In this document: in pieces, positions 12,240 to 23,206 of the stretch
Numbering within the stretch: position 1 is the first letter of the stretch
Layout: every line of letters begins with the position of its first letter
DNA from: Siphonodentalium dalli
Lineage: Eukaryota; Mollusca; Scaphopoda; Gadilida; Siphonodentaliidae
NCBI GenBank assembly: GCA_032622095.1
Contig: CP136061.1
Coordinates: 264,648,077-264,712,076, forward strand
Direction: 5' to 3'
DNA length: 64,000 bases
Made by a program: the position numbers and the translations under genes
The notes under the pieces: model-generated
The model's input: only the letters and a program-made list of their open reading frames with translations
Database searches by the model: none
What the model was told of the DNA's origin: nothing

Positions 12240-12985
12240 GAAAATTTGCATAATGAGGTCCCCAAAGGGGTGAATTTAGTGAAGCTACCCCGCAGAGTAT
12301 GCTAGCATAACTAAATTCACCTTCTGTGGACCTCATTCTGCATAGTCTCATCTGCTATGGGAAACCTAGACTTAGATTTAAGTTCCCAGATGGTGAAGAT
12401 GGTGATGTCACCCATTGGGCACCTCAATTATGCAATGTGTCGTCTGCCAATTTTAGGATATAGAGAAATAAAACTAATAAAACAGATGTTACTTTCTAAA
12501 GAAACAAAAAACTGGTTAATTTGATAATAATGATAATTTGCAGAGATGAGGCCCAAGCAGAGTGAGGTCCCCAGAGGTGAATATAGTGATGCTAGCCCGC
12601 TGTGAATTACTAAATTCACCCTCTGGGGACCTCATTCTATTCTGGCCTCATCTTTGGAAAGTTTCTTTGTTATCAATTTTCTATAGAAACTTCTTCACAT
12701 AGATTCTATTTATTTTTTAGTTTAGTTTCTCTATATCTCCAAATTGGCAGATGACACATTGCATAATCGAGGTTCCCAATGGGTGTACATCAACATATTC
12801 ACTATTTGGGAACTTCAATTTGAGTCTATGTCTCCCATAGCAGATGAGGCCATGCAGAATGAGGTCCCCAGATTGTGAATTTGGTGATGCTAGCCTGCTA
12901 TGTGGGATAGCATCACTAAATTCACCCTCTGGGGACCTCATTCTGCAAGTGACAGGCACACTAAACTCAGGCTTGATACACACTT
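12240..12985. mobile_element. Family B inverted-repeat cluster (GAGGTCCCCAGAGGGTGAAT)
   Basis: Three hairpins built on GAGGTCCCCAGAGGGTGAAT and its complement follow one another: about 12245-12345, 12545-12640 and 12855-12950. They are separated by inverted spacer segments containing GGCAGATGACACATTGCATA-type sequence. The right end reads GTGACAGGCACACTAAACTC and matches the left end of the 23.3-kb copy in inverted orientation. No coding sequence is seen. Confidence 0.8.
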
Positions 12986-13323
12986 GCTTATCATGCTTAC
13001 TCATAATTCGTAGCATTTTCCCTGATTATCATTATTTAATATCGTACTCCACATTTTGTAGTTTATGTTACACATTGCTGTGAATATTTTACTTCACCTT
13101 TTATCATCATCCTGTGTCAAATGTGCTGCTGTCATGTTGAAAGATCTGCAATAACTCTATAGAGATATCGCTATATAGTCTCCATTAGAGACTAGCTGCA
13201 ATAACATTATTTAGATGTCAATATATCGTTTCCAATTCAAATTTCCAACTGTAGCCTCCATGCTGTTTGTTGAAAAATTGTATTATCAGAAAAAACCTCA
13301 AGACTCCAACAAATTCAAGAACT
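12986..13323. other. Gene-free stretch
   Basis: AT-rich spacer between the family B cluster and the 27-bp minisatellite. It contains a weak direct repeat around TAGAGATATCGCTATATAG (13157-13177). No gene is recognised. Confidence 0.4.
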
Positions 13324-14107
13324 TTACGACTTGTTATGGATGGTTGGTTGCTATGACTTGTTATGGATGGTTGGTTGCTATGACTTGTTATGGGTGGTTG
13401 GTTGCTATGACTTGTTATGGTTGGTTGCTATGGCCTGCTACAAAATGGCTGGTTGCTATGACCTGTTATGGATGGTTGCTATGGCCTGTTATGAATGGTT
13501 AGTTGCTATGACCTGTTATGAATTGTTGGTTGCTATGACCTGTTATGGGTGGTTGGTTGCTATGACTCATTATGGTTGGTTGGTATGGCCTGTTAAAAAA
13601 TGGCTGGTTGCTATGACCTGTTATGGATGGTTGGTTGCTATGACTTGTTATGGGTGGTTGGTTGCTATGACTTGTTATGGTTGGTTGCTATGGCCTGCTA
13701 CAAAATGGCTGGTTGCTATGACCTGTTATGGATGGTTGCTATGGCCTGTTATGAATGGTTAGTTGCTATGACCTGTTATGAATTGTTGGTTGCTATGACC
13801 TGTTATGGGTGGTTGGTTGCTATGACTCATTATGGTTGGTTGGTATGGCCTGTTAAAAATGGCTGGTTGCTATGACCTGTTATGGATGGTTGGTTGCTAT
13901 GACTTGTTATGGGTGGTTGGTTGCTATGACTTGTTATGGTTGGTTGCTATGGCCTGCTACAAAATGGCTGGTTGCTATGACCTGTTATGGATGGTTGCTA
14001 TGGCCTGTTATGAATGGTTAGTTGCTATGACCTGTTATGAATTGTTGGTTGCTATGACCTGTTATGGATGGTTGGTTGCTATGACTCGTTATGGATGGTT
14101 GGTTGCT
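13324..14107. repeat. 27-bp minisatellite with a higher-order repeat of about 260 bp
   Basis: The unit is about 27 bp (GGTTGGTTGCTATGACTTGT plus TATGGAT). Variants with GGCCTGCTACAAAAT, GGCCTGTTAAAAAAT and CTCATTATGG recur in the same order every 259-260 bp, for example TGGCTGGTTG at 13601 and 13860, so a block of about ten units has been amplified about three times. A 9-residue peptide repeat (LVAMTCYGW) is open only because 27 is a multiple of three; the frame breaks at the higher-order junctions. Not a gene. Confidence 0.93.
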
Positions 14108-14332
14108 TCTGGTTTTGGTGTTGTTTTAACCACTAGACCTAGCTGCGATATCAGTTTTGTTGCCAAGGAAAGACCATGCAGAGGTGTAGTATCAGTGAAA
14201 GCACATGTACTTATGATCTGGACTCCAATGGTGTAAGTTTCTCTTTTATTAAATTATTACTTCAATGAAGTGGACATACTTACAGATTGCAATTGACTTA
14301 ATTACATTATTCGGCATTGTGCTTGGTATTAA

Positions 14333-14793
14333 CCCTTTCAGTGCCAGGGGCTGATCTCATCGGCCCTAATTTACGGTCTATAAAATCGGCCCTAAAACAA
14401 ATATTTTTTTTTTTTTTTTTTTAAAAGATTATTTTTGGGTTGAAATTTTTTTGGGTAAGCTTAAGCATGCTATAGCGAATTTAAAAACAAACTGGATAAA
14501 ACCTTAGGGGCATGGTATAACTCAAAACTATCACCAAATATTCATAGTAATAATTTTGATGCCCATGAAAAACGTAAGATTCCCTGGCACTAAACCTACA
14601 AAATAAGTCTGTTAAAGAATATAAGAAAAAATTATTAAAATTGTAAAAAATAATAACAAATGATGAAAAATTGTTAGGCCAATGCATTCTCTTATATATG
14701 CGAGGCGACCTATGGTCGACTCGCATATATAAGAGAATGCATTGGCACAGGGTATATGGGTTGATACAAAATTCGGACCTGGCACTGAAAGGG
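14333..14793. mobile_element. Family E TTAA MITE, copy 1
   Basis: The element starts CCCTTTCAGTGCCAGG and ends CCTGGCACTGAAAGGG, a 16-bp perfect terminal inverted repeat, flanked by TTAA at 14329-14332 and 14794-14797. TTAA target sites and CCCTTT termini are the hallmark of piggyBac-type elements; the superfamily call is inference. It carries a 67-bp hairpin module at 14679-14745 and a poly-T tract near 14405-14422. Confidence 0.9.
14679..14745. repeat. 67-bp hairpin module (in family E copy 1)
   Basis: A near-perfect palindrome beginning CCAATGCATTCTCTTATATA and centred on GCGACCTATGGTCGAC. It is virtually identical to modules at 16669, 18892, 24469, 35124, 40641 and 51103, and inverted to those at 18607, 34834, 40353 and 50964. 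The left flank ending ATTGTTAGG and the right flank CACAGGGTA are shared with the TA-type elements. Confidence 0.95.
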
Positions 14794-14904
14794 TTAAATG
14801 TTATTGACCATGAGTATTTTTGTGCTAACATGATATTGTTGTTACAGACTTGATGAGGCTATTTCTTCTTCTCTGGAGCTTAATATATATAGTCATGTCC
14901 AAAG

Positions 14905-15396
14905 TCACGGTGGGGAATCACTTAGTTTCGAGGTTGGTGAGTACCATGCATTCAAAATGGCTGAGGCTGGTGCAAACACACAAAAACATAATATTTGAGG
15001 AACTGACAAAAAATATAGCATTTTGACTGTTATGAGCATATGTTAGTTTATGTTTAAAACAAGTTGATACCTTATTTGTTTGGAAATACTCAGTAGTTTT
15101 CTATAACAGTTGTCAGACGGAGGTTCATGGAATTCACCAGTCCATACATCTAGGATAATCCTTCGACTGACAACTTTGGTCAGAATGTTAGAGAAAACAA
15201 CTGAGTTTGTTGAAAAATGAGGTATCAGCTTGTTTGAAAAATTACATATGCTTGTAGCTGCCAAAATACTATGTAATATATTACTATCCTAGTGTTTTAC
15301 CTTGTTTCTGCCTTTCTGGTCTCATTTGCGATAGCCTCGGCCATTTTGAATGCGTGATACTCATCAACTCGACTCCATGTGATTCCCCACCGTAAA
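14905..15396. mobile_element. Foldback element with arms of about 70 bp
   Basis: The left arm (14905-14972) includes CGGTGGGGAATCAC and GCATTCAAAATGGC. The right arm (15329-15396) is its inverted copy, with GTGATTCCCCACCG and GCCATTTTGAATGCG. The interior of about 355 bp has no recognisable protein. Confidence 0.85.
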
Positions 15397-15399
15397 ATT

Positions 15400-15798
15400 T
15401 ACACAAACACAGTGTTATGAGCAATACTCAGTATATGAGAGCAGTTAATTTATAAGTTCATTCTGTTTTAGTTAATGGAATTGAGTGCCTTTTGTTGAGA
15501 TATATATTTTCAGTATAAAAGCATGGAATAATTTTGAAAATGACAAACTTTGTATAAATTGTTGTTATGTTTGTGTTTCTTCTCAGAAGTCATAATATTC
15601 ATACCATCCCAATTATTTTACATTAATACCTATATGTTTCATGCCAGATATAATCTAATTGCTTTTTGTTAATTAATGTTGATCATTGAGTGAATCAGAC
15701 TGCATATGAACATTTTTGTTCATTTGGCTGAATTCTTTGTAATTACATGTACTTTATTCTTGATTGTAATATATGGGGGATGACAGACATGTTAATTT
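15400..15798. other. Gene-free stretch
   Basis: AT-rich spacer. Nothing recognisable on either strand. Confidence 0.5.
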
Positions 15799-15959
15799 AC
15801 AGTAATTAGGTTGGAATTATGGCTTGTTGCCATTCTTTGGAAAGTTCTCACTTAGAGCTTTCCGATGAATGACAACAAGCCATATTTCCGACTAAATCCT
15901 GAAAAGTTACCCATAATTCTGCTGTGGTTAAGGAGTCGATTATTTTGGGCATTACTGTA
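15799..15959. mobile_element. Family A foldback MITE, copy 3 (left arm deleted)
   Basis: Right arm and central stem match the other family A copies up to GGGCATTACTGTA. The left arm jumps from ACAGTAATTAGG to the middle of the element, an internal deletion of about 55 bp. Confidence 0.85.
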
Positions 15960-16218
15960 GGTGGGAGTTTCCTAAAATCCAGCTATATCTCCCGCACTCC
16001 CAATCAGGAAACAATTCACCCGAATTCAGTAAAAAATGAAAGACAAATGTATACTCAACACATGCATATCATGTATTTAAAAATTCAAAGAGCCATGGCA
16101 ATTTGCTATTTTGTAATTGGCATTCATTGACATATGTGACCCGCCATATCAAATCCAGTCGTAAATCGGGATTTTTTTTACCCTGTGCCAATGCATTCTC
16201 TTATATATGCGAGTCGAC

Positions 16219-16437
16219 CATACGTCATTTGTTTAACTTATTATGTTAACATTTCCCACCAATGAATAGGGATCCTTTACTAATTATATTATCTTTTCAT
16301 CAGCCTGTCGACTACTCATTTTTCCTGCACACCCCTCCAAATGATTAATAGACTGTTCCAGTGTATACTTTTTGAACTGAAGGAGAGAATCCATTTAGTA
16401 AAGACAGTGATAACTTACCATAAAGCACACATTTATG
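16219..16437. mobile_element. Family G insertion splitting a hairpin module
   Basis: The left half of a hairpin module stops at GTCGACCATA, and the right half resumes at GAGAATGCATTGG about 220 bp later. The intervening DNA shares CACCCCTCCAAATGA and TAATAGAC with 33871-34012 and, more distantly, 57425-57592. Confidence 0.65.
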
Positions 16438-16668
16438 AGAATGCATTGGCCTAACAATTTTTTACAATTTAATAATTTTTTCTTGTATTCTTTAACAATT
16501 TTATAATTTCACCCATACAGAGCCCCAGACAAACATGAGCAGACAACACTCTTCTATATGCTTCTATATATGTGTGGGGCTCCCTGCAGCGTAATGGATG
16601 TTTTTTATTTTATGTCCTAAAAATTGTAAGAAACATTTATTTTAAAAAAATGATAAAAAATTGTTAGG

Positions 16669-16735
16669 CCAATGCATTCTCTTATATATGCGAGGCGACC
16701 TATGGTCGACTCGCATATATAAGAGAATGCATTGG
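16669..16735. repeat. 67-bp hairpin module (in family D copy 1)
   Basis: Same palindrome and same orientation as the module at 14679-14745, followed by CACAGGGTA, which continues into the family D right terminus. Confidence 0.95.
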
Positions 16736-16881
16736 CACAGGGTAAAAAAATCCCGACTTACGACTGGATTTGATATGGCGGGTCACATATTTTATTGACA
16801 TTTATTAATTAGTCTAGCAGTTAATGGTAACCTAAAGAGACAAAACAGAACAAAACATATTTAACTTCTAAAATGTATTAA

Positions 16882-17490
16882 CCCTTCCATGACTGGAGCT
16901 TCCTGAATGTTTGCAAAATCACTGTGCCAATGCATTCTCCCGTAGGGAGCCTCGCATATATAAGAAAATTCATTGACCTAACAATATTTACCTTGACCTT
17001 GGTTTATTCTCACAAAATATCTGAATCAAAATGGAATTTTTCTAATATAAGATAGAGTTCTCCCTCTTGCTACACTCTGATTTTGAACCAGAGAAAAAAA
17101 ATCGAAGTTCTTGCCTTTCTATGAAGATTTAACCCTTTGATGACGGGAGCTGTGCTGGTGCAGCATTAAAAATCCTGTGCCAGTGCATTATCTTATATAT
17201 GTGAGTCTCCCATAGGGAGCCTCGCATATATAAGAGAATGCAATGACATACAAGGTCGATGTAAATATTGTACTGGTGTAGGAGTTGTACTGGTGCAGCG
17301 TTAACCCTTTCATGACGGGAGATGCACTGGTGCAGCATTAAAGATCCTGTGCCAGTGCATTATCTTATATATGCGAGTCTCCCATAGGGAGCCTCGCATA
17401 TATAAGAGAATGCACTGGCATACAAGTTACATTGGCCAGCGTGTTTGCAAAATTCCAGGAATCTCCAGTCATGAATGTGTCAAGCAATGG
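16882..17490. mobile_element. Composite TTAA-type element with degenerate hairpin modules
   Basis: TTAA at 16878-16881 is followed by CCCTTCCATGACTGGAGC. A diverged inverted end lies near 17441-17490 (TTTGCAAAATTCCAGGAATC). Inside, two direct units begin CCCTTTGATGACGGGAGC (17133) and CCCTTTCATGACGGGAGA (about 17306). Each is followed by GGTGCAGCATTAAA and a hairpin of the CTTATATATG type whose loop is TCTCCCATAGGGAGCC rather than TCGACCATAGGTCGCC. It is related to the element at 58893-59092. Confidence 0.7.
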
Positions 17491-17687
17491 CCTGCATTAA
17501 TATGTCATTGTGTTACCCCTTCATTTATTAAATGGATTCTCTCATTCAGTTATAAATGTATACATTGGAATGGTATATTATCATTCAGGGGGCATTTTCA
17601 GCAAATATAAGCAGACAACACTGATGACAAACATAAGAACAGATTAAACCACTGTCAAGTGCAGAAGGATTCCTATTCATTGGGGTG

Positions 17688-17753
17688 AAATGTTCAGATA
17701 ATAAATTCATAAAACGACTTATGACCGTTGGTTGAATTTCTTATCTGAACATT
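17688..17753. repeat. Small inverted repeat
   Basis: GAAATGTTCAGATAATAAATTC is repeated inverted as GAATTTCTTATCTGAACATTT, about 25 bp apart. The same arm sequence appears singly at 33872 and, diverged, at 57431, so it may be the tip of family G. Confidence 0.65.
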
Positions 17754-18377
17754 TCCTACGGGAACTATTCGTCAATAAGTATTTAGGCTAAAACAAAAAA
17801 CTTCTCTGTTTCTGATAACATTGGGAAAAATTTCCAGTCGCACAGGCAGGGATTTTTTTTTTTTTGCAATTTAAAAAAAAAAAAACCTTGGATAAAAAAC
17901 ATGTTGTCCCTTGTTCATTCACTCTGCCAGTAAGATCTGTACCAATGTTGAGCTTAATAACCCACTTATTTTTGCTTTTGGGATTGGGAAAATGATAAAT
18001 ATTCACTTTGACACTCTTAACAGTTAACTATATAGACTAGCTTTCTGGAGAAAATTGAAAACAAAAATTGAGACAGGCAAGAAATTCTCAGCCAGGCAGG
18101 GTATCGGAAACAAAGTGGTTTTTATTTTTGGCCTTAGTAAATTAGTGATAACCTTTCCCATTATTTTGATGAATATTAAGACATATCTATATATCACAGC
18201 GCACTTGATGTAACTTCGTGTCATTGCACATGATCAATATTATATCCACCACATATCTATACATTTGTATATTTGGCAAACAATTATTAGTTTTTCTGAT
18301 TTATATTTATTAACACCTTGAGTCACTTTAAATTTACCATAAATATTTGGTGCACATTTTGGCAAGGGCGCCAGAGT

Positions 18378-18398
18378 GGGGGGGGGGGGGGGGGGGGG
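18378..18398. repeat. 21-base poly-G run
   Basis: Homopolymer of G followed by CAGGTGATC. Its length is likely to vary and may be uncertain in the assembly. An adjacent open frame encoding poly-Pro or poly-Gly is an artefact of this run. Confidence 0.9.
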
Positions 18399-18606
18399 CA
18401 GGTGATCCCTGCCCTGCTCCGAGGGGGACACAGAGGGGGACAAAGTCTCAGATATCATTTAAAGGCCCACTTAATCTTTGAATGCCCAGATCACATTCAA
18501 TACAACTTATTCCATATTATATAGTGTTTGAAAGAGGAAGCTCCAAATAAAATATGTGACCCGCCATATCAAATCCAGTCGTAAGTCGGGATTTTTTTAC
18601 CCTGTG

Positions 18607-18673
18607 CCAATGCATTCTCTTATATGCGAGTCGACCATAGGTCGCCTCGCATATATAAGAGAATGCATTGGCC
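18607..18673. repeat. Hairpin module, inverted orientation (family D copy 2)
   Basis: Loop reads GTCGACCATAGGTCGCC; a two-base deletion shortens the left TATATA. It pairs in inverted orientation with the module at 18892-18958. Confidence 0.9.
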
Positions 18674-18891
18674 TAACAATTTTTTATCATTTTTTTTAAA
18701 TAAATGTTTCTTACAATTTTTAGGACATAAAATAAAAAACATCCATTATCCTGCAGGGAGCCCCACACATATATAGAAGCATATAGAAGAGTGTCGTCTG
18801 CTCATGTTTGTCTGGTGCTCTGTATGGGTGAAATTATAAAATTGTTAAAGAATACAAGAAAAAATTATTAAAATTGTAAAAAATTGTTAGG

Positions 18892-18958
18892 CCAATGCAT
18901 TCTCTTATATATGCGAGGCGACCTATGGTCGACTCGCATATATAAGAGAATGCATTGG
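18892..18958. repeat. 67-bp hairpin module (family D copy 2)
   Basis: Identical in appearance to 14679-14745, with the same ATTGTTAGG left flank and CACAGGGTA right flank. Confidence 0.95.
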
Positions 18959-19720
18959 CACAGGGTAAAAAAAAACATTGTACTATCAACTTATCCGGTC
19001 AAATAAACTGAACATGTGTTGTTTTTGTCGATGTGCCGATGTGTGTTCTGTGATTAATTTTATCTGGTCTGTACTGCCAGTCTATTATTCTCAATGGAAG
19101 GGGAATAACTCTATCTCTCAGTTGTGAATTATGATGCATTCTGGGGTAAATAATGGGGGATTCTTGGTGTTGATCTGAGAATCTCTGGCCCTTCATGGAC
19201 ACAGCTGTTCCGTATTCTGGTAGAATATATATATTTTTGGTTCCTCTTCCAAATGGTATATAATATGGAATATGTTTAGGGCCCTGCTAATATTCGAGAT
19301 TCGATCCGATGTCAGCGTCGTGATTTGCTGTCGACACCAAATCAGACAGCCAATTCAAATATGTTCTAATATCCAATTTGTTCCCATCATTGACAATATG
19401 TTGGACTTTGTGCTCAAGCTGATGATGAGAGTACATGTAGGAGTGATACAATCACAATATTTGTCCTAATATGCTAATTTCGTATTATTAGAGTTTTCTT
19501 TATAATTAGGTATATTGTCAAAATGATCACATAAATAGGAACTGACCGAAAGGGCCTAATATTTTATTATTGGTTCATTGTGTTTTATCGGAATGGTCAT
19601 TATACATATGTAGATCTTTTATGTACCCAATTTTTCGCAAACTGCATTGAGGGTGTACTCGTATATATATACACGGGACTGACTTCTAAGACCTACGTTC
19701 TGGACTGGTACTAGCCATTT

Positions 19721-19866
19721 CAATTCAAGATTTGATTCGAATCGACATCGGCTCCCCAATTCGATATCGGATTTCGAATCTGTGCCGATTCGCAGGCCGC
19801 TAAATATTTTGTATAATGTGATCTGGGCATTCAAAAATTGAGTGGCCTTTAAAACAGCATTATTAG
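19721..19866. repeat. Dispersed repeat, direct copy of 21758-21893
   Basis: Shares GATATCGGATTTCGAATCTG, TATAATGTGATCTGGGCATT and the trailing CCTTTAAA stretch with 21758-21893. The same CAGATCACATT motif occurs inverted near 18488. It looks like the end of an older dispersed element. Confidence 0.75.
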
Positions 19867-21110
19867 CTCAACTTACTTTTGTAAGTTTGAGCTATTGCCA
19901 TGGCTTGGCGTCCGTGTGTCCGTGGTTCCGTCAACAATTTCCTTTGGCGCGGGCTACAGGTCGTACCTTTGGTCTGATCTTTATGAAATTTTGCATGAAT
20001 GTTGACATTGACATGTAGATGGGAACGAGTCATTTTGGGGTCATTCGGCCAAAAAACATGGCCGCTGGTGGCCATTTTGGATTTCAAAATTCAATCCATT
20101 GACGCGGGCTACAGGTCGTACTGTTCGTCTGATCATTATGAAATTTGTCATGGATGTTAATATTGACATGTAGATGGGAACGAGTGATTTTGGGGTCGTT
20201 TGGCTAAAAAACATGTCCGCCAGCAGCCATCTTGGATTTTACTCTTTGCATGACTAAATTCTTTGGCGCGGGCTACAGGTTGTAGCTTTGGTCAGAACTT
20301 CATGAAATTTGTCATGGATGTTAACAATGACATGTAGATGGGAACGAGTGATTTTTGGGTCGTTCGGCCAAAAAACATGGCCGCCAGCAGCCATCTTGGA
20401 TTTTACTCTTTGCATGACTAAATCCTTTGGCGTGGGTTACAGGTCGTACCTTTGGTCTGACCTTTATGAAATTTGTCATGAATATTGATATGTATATGGG
20501 AACGAGTCATTTTGGGGTCATATGGCAGCCATCTTGGATTTCAAAATTCAATCCATTGGCACGGGCTACAGGTCGTACTGTTTGTCTGATCATCATGATA
20601 TTTATCATGGATGTTAATATTAACATGTAGATGGGAACGAGTCATTTTGGGGTCGTTTGGCTAAAAAAACATGTCCGCCAGCAGCCATATTGGATTTTAC
20701 TCTTTGCATGAATAAATCCTTTGGTGCGGGCTACAGGTCGTAGCTTTGGTCGGAACTTCATGAAATTTGTCATGTATGTTAACAATGACATGTAGATGGG
20801 AAACGAGTCATTTTGGGGTCGTTCAGCCGAAAAACATGGCAGCCAGTAGCCATCTTGGATTTTACTCTTTGCATGACTAAATCCATTGGCACAGGCTACA
20901 GGTCATACCTTTGATCAGATCATTATGAGATTTGTAAAGGCTGTAGATGGGAACAAGTCATTTTTGGGTAATTCGGAAAAAAACATGGCTGCCGGTGGCC
21001 ATTTTAGAATTTACTCTTTGCATCAATAAATCCTTTGGCACACCATAATCATCACATCCCTGATCCGATCATTATGAAACCTGTTATGAATGTTGATATT
21101 GACATGTACA
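19867..21110. repeat. Eight-unit tandem array, about 155 bp per unit
   Basis: Units start at GGCGCGGGCTACAGG-type words near 19945, 20102, 20264, 20430, 20558, 20725, 20888 and (degenerate) 21037. Each contains TTATGAAATTTGTCATG, GACATGTAGATGGGAACGAG and CATTTTGG-GTCG, then a GGCAGCCATCTTGGATTT block. The left edge is a palindrome, AGCTCAACTTACTTTTGTAA and its complement (19865-19893), followed by GGCGTCCGTGTGTCCGTGG. Arrays with this lead-in are familiar in molluscan genomes. Frames are broken, so it is non-coding. Confidence 0.9.
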
Positions 21111-21221
21111 TCTAGTCTTACTTAGACATATCAATTAGCACTTTTCCTATTCCTCCATTTACTGTTGACCATTAAATTATTCCCCTACCTAAGTATATAC
21201 GCCGTGTCACTACCTCGCGGT

Positions 21222-21445
21222 CATATTGGATCCATCAGGTCCGGTCCATGGTTTTAGTGCTACAGGTCAGTTTTGGAGTAGCATCCCATATATGGAAGTC
21301 ATGGATAATTCAAAAGCTCCACATATGGCAATGCTACTCCAAAACTTTGACCTGCAGCATTAAAACCACGGAACCGGGCTGGAAGAATCTCTGAAACCAC
21401 GGAATGGAGCTGGATGAATCCAATATGGCTGCGACCCAGTGATCT
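21222..21445. mobile_element. Foldback element
   Basis: Inverted arms include TATTGGATCCATCAGGTCCG, CATGGTTTTAGTGCTACAGG and TTTTGGAGTAGCAT on the left and their complements on the right. A partial tandem duplication of CTGAAACCACGGAA lies in the right arm. No ORF. Confidence 0.85.
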
Positions 21446-21479
21446 TGCTTATTGTCCTAAGAGAAAATTATAACCAAAC

Positions 21480-22448
21480 TAGCAGCTTAATATGATGAAC
21501 TTTTAACCTGGAAAGTGCTCTAAAATATGGTATGGTTACTAAATTATGCCATTTTGACATTTAATTATGCCGATACCTCAGACTGAAAAAGTGTCATTTT
21601 CTGGAAGTTGTGCCCCCTCCCTCCCCCTTGCCCTCAGTTGCTTCTAGCACCCCTGCATCTTGTTGTGTGATCTTTTATCTTGAAATAGAAGGTGGAATTA
21701 TTCTTAATTTGTTGTTGATTATTGTTGCTACCTACATTCTGGACTGGCGGCTAGCTGATTCGATTCGAGATTCGATACGATTTGATATCGGATTTCGAAT
21801 CTGCGGAGAAGTGCTAATCCGTAGGGCCCTAAATATGTTGTATAATGTGATCTGGGCATTCAAAAGTTGAGTGGGCCTTTAAAGCAGCATTGCTATATAT
21901 TGTCCTAAGAGACAGTTAAAGTAATGCCCTAAGTAATCGACTCCTTAACCACAGCAGAATTGTGGGTACCTTTTCAGGATTTAGTCGGAAATATGGTTTG
22001 TTGCTATTCATCAGAAAGCTCTCCCCGAGAGCTTTCCGATGAATGGCAACAAACCATATATCCGACTAAATCCTGAACAGTTGCCCATAATTCTGCTGTG
22101 GTTAAGGAGTCGATTACTTAGGGCATTACTGTATAAATATTCTAGCAGCTTAATATAATATGAGTTTTTGACCTTGAAAGTGCTCTAAAATGTGGTATAA
22201 TTACAAAATTTTGCCGTTTTGGCATTTAATTACGCCGATACCTCAGACTGAAAAAAGTGCCATTTTCAAGAAGTTGTGCGCCCCCTTGCCCTCGGTTGCT
22301 TCCCCCTTGCTTCTGGCACCCCTGCATCTTTGTGAGTGATCTTTTATTGAAGAATATCCTAAATATGATAGTACATGTATTGTATATCTCAATGCATGAT
22401 TAATAGAAGGTCGAATTATTCTTTATTTGTTGTTGATTATTGTTGCTT
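21480..22448. repeat. Tandem segmental duplication with a MITE in between
   Basis: 21480-21732 and 22145-22448 are direct, diverged copies. Both contain TAGCAGCTTAATAT, GAAAGTGCTCTAAAAT, CGATACCTCAGACTGAAAAA and TTGTTGTTGATTATTGTTGC. The interval holds the dispersed repeat at 21758-21893 and family A copy 4 (21918-22133). Confidence 0.85.
21918..22133. mobile_element. Family A foldback MITE, copy 4
   Basis: Full foldback with AGTAATGCCCTAAGTAATCG at the left, the complementary right end GGGCATTACTGTA, and the loop GAAAGCTCTCCCCGAGAGCTTTC. The left end has AAAGTAAT in place of ACAGTAAT. Confidence 0.9.
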
Positions 22449-22450
22449 AA

Positions 22451-22793
22451 AGATGCATAATCCAATTTAACTCCCCTTAATGAATATTTCTTTGGCTTCG
22501 GGGGCAAAAAAGTATTCGATTTGAGTTGAGGAACCCACCCTCAAAGCTCAGAGATATCATATTTCAATTTTTGAAATATACGGACATGCATGCTGATGCG
22601 GTCTCTCGAGTTTAAGAGGTCACACAAGCTCACACTTGACGGTGGCCTTGCATGGTGAACTTTTTATTTTCGGAATAAATGACGATGAAAAGTTTGCTTT
22701 GTATTGTTGTGAGTATTTATTGGTAATGAAATAATTTGTATAACCATAACTGTTTTTGGATGATATGGGGACCAAAAATTGGATAGTGCGTCT
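22451..22793. mobile_element. Family F TTAA MITE, copy 1 (short form)
   Basis: Flanked by TTAA at 22447-22450 and 22794-22797. Begins AGATGCATAATCCAATTTAA and ends AAATTGGATAGTGCGTCT. Internal landmarks TTTGGCTTCGGGGGC and GTTGAGGAACCCACCC are shared with the other family F copies, but it is about 110 bp shorter. Confidence 0.85.
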
Positions 22794-22960
22794 TTAAGAA
22801 TTCAAATATCCCATAATAAATTTGAAATCCATTTATGTTTTATTTGAGTTTTATAAATTGGTCGTTTATGTTCTAGTCACTCTTCACTCTATCTGATAGT
22901 TTTACACTTATTTATCTTTTCAGTATTATTCTTCTTGTGGTATTTGCACTTGTCTCATAT

Positions 22961-23177
22961 ACAGTAATGCCCTAATTAATCAACTGCTTAACCACAGCAG
23001 AATTATGGGTAACTTTTCAGGATTTAGTCGGAAATATGCCTTGTTGCCATTCATCGGAGAAGAGAGCTTTCCGATGAATGCAACAAGCCATATTTCAGAC
23101 TAAATCCTGAAAAGTTACAGAAAAGTTACCCATAATTCTGCTGTGGTTATGGAGTTGATTACTTAGGGCATTACTGT
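22961..23177. mobile_element. Family A foldback MITE, copy 5
   Basis: Starts ACAGTAATGCCC and ends GGGCATTACTGT with TA on either side. A small tandem duplication (GAAAAGTTAC twice, 23109-23127) breaks the right arm. Confidence 0.9.
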
Positions 23178-23206
23178 ATATCCATTATATAACATTTATA
23201 TTCAAA

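Larger units (their letters stand above)
16133..16798. mobile_element. Family D TA-type MITE, copy 1 (with nested insertion)
   Basis: Terminal inverted repeats of about 55 bp begin TGTGACCCGCCATATCAAAT and end with its complement, each flanked by TA. The interior contains ATAAAATTGTAAGAAACATT-type sequence and two inverted copies of the hairpin module. The left module is split by a 219-bp insertion at about 16219-16437, while the right module (16669-16735) is intact. TA flanks suggest a Tc1/mariner-type mobiliser; this is inference. Confidence 0.88.
18553..18972. mobile_element. Family D TA-type MITE, copy 2 (right end lost)
   Basis: Begins TGTGACCCGCCATATC after TA and carries both hairpin modules (18607-18673 and 18892-18958) and the internal GCAGGGAGCCCCACACATAT stretch. 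It breaks off after CACAGGGTAAAA, so the right terminal repeat is missing. Confidence 0.85.

Noticed and set aside
13215-14236. Frames with an LVAMTCYGW repeat
   Set aside because: They arise from the 27-bp minisatellite and are interrupted at higher-order joints.
18240-18524. Frames with poly-Pro or poly-Gly
   Set aside because: Produced by the 21-base G run.
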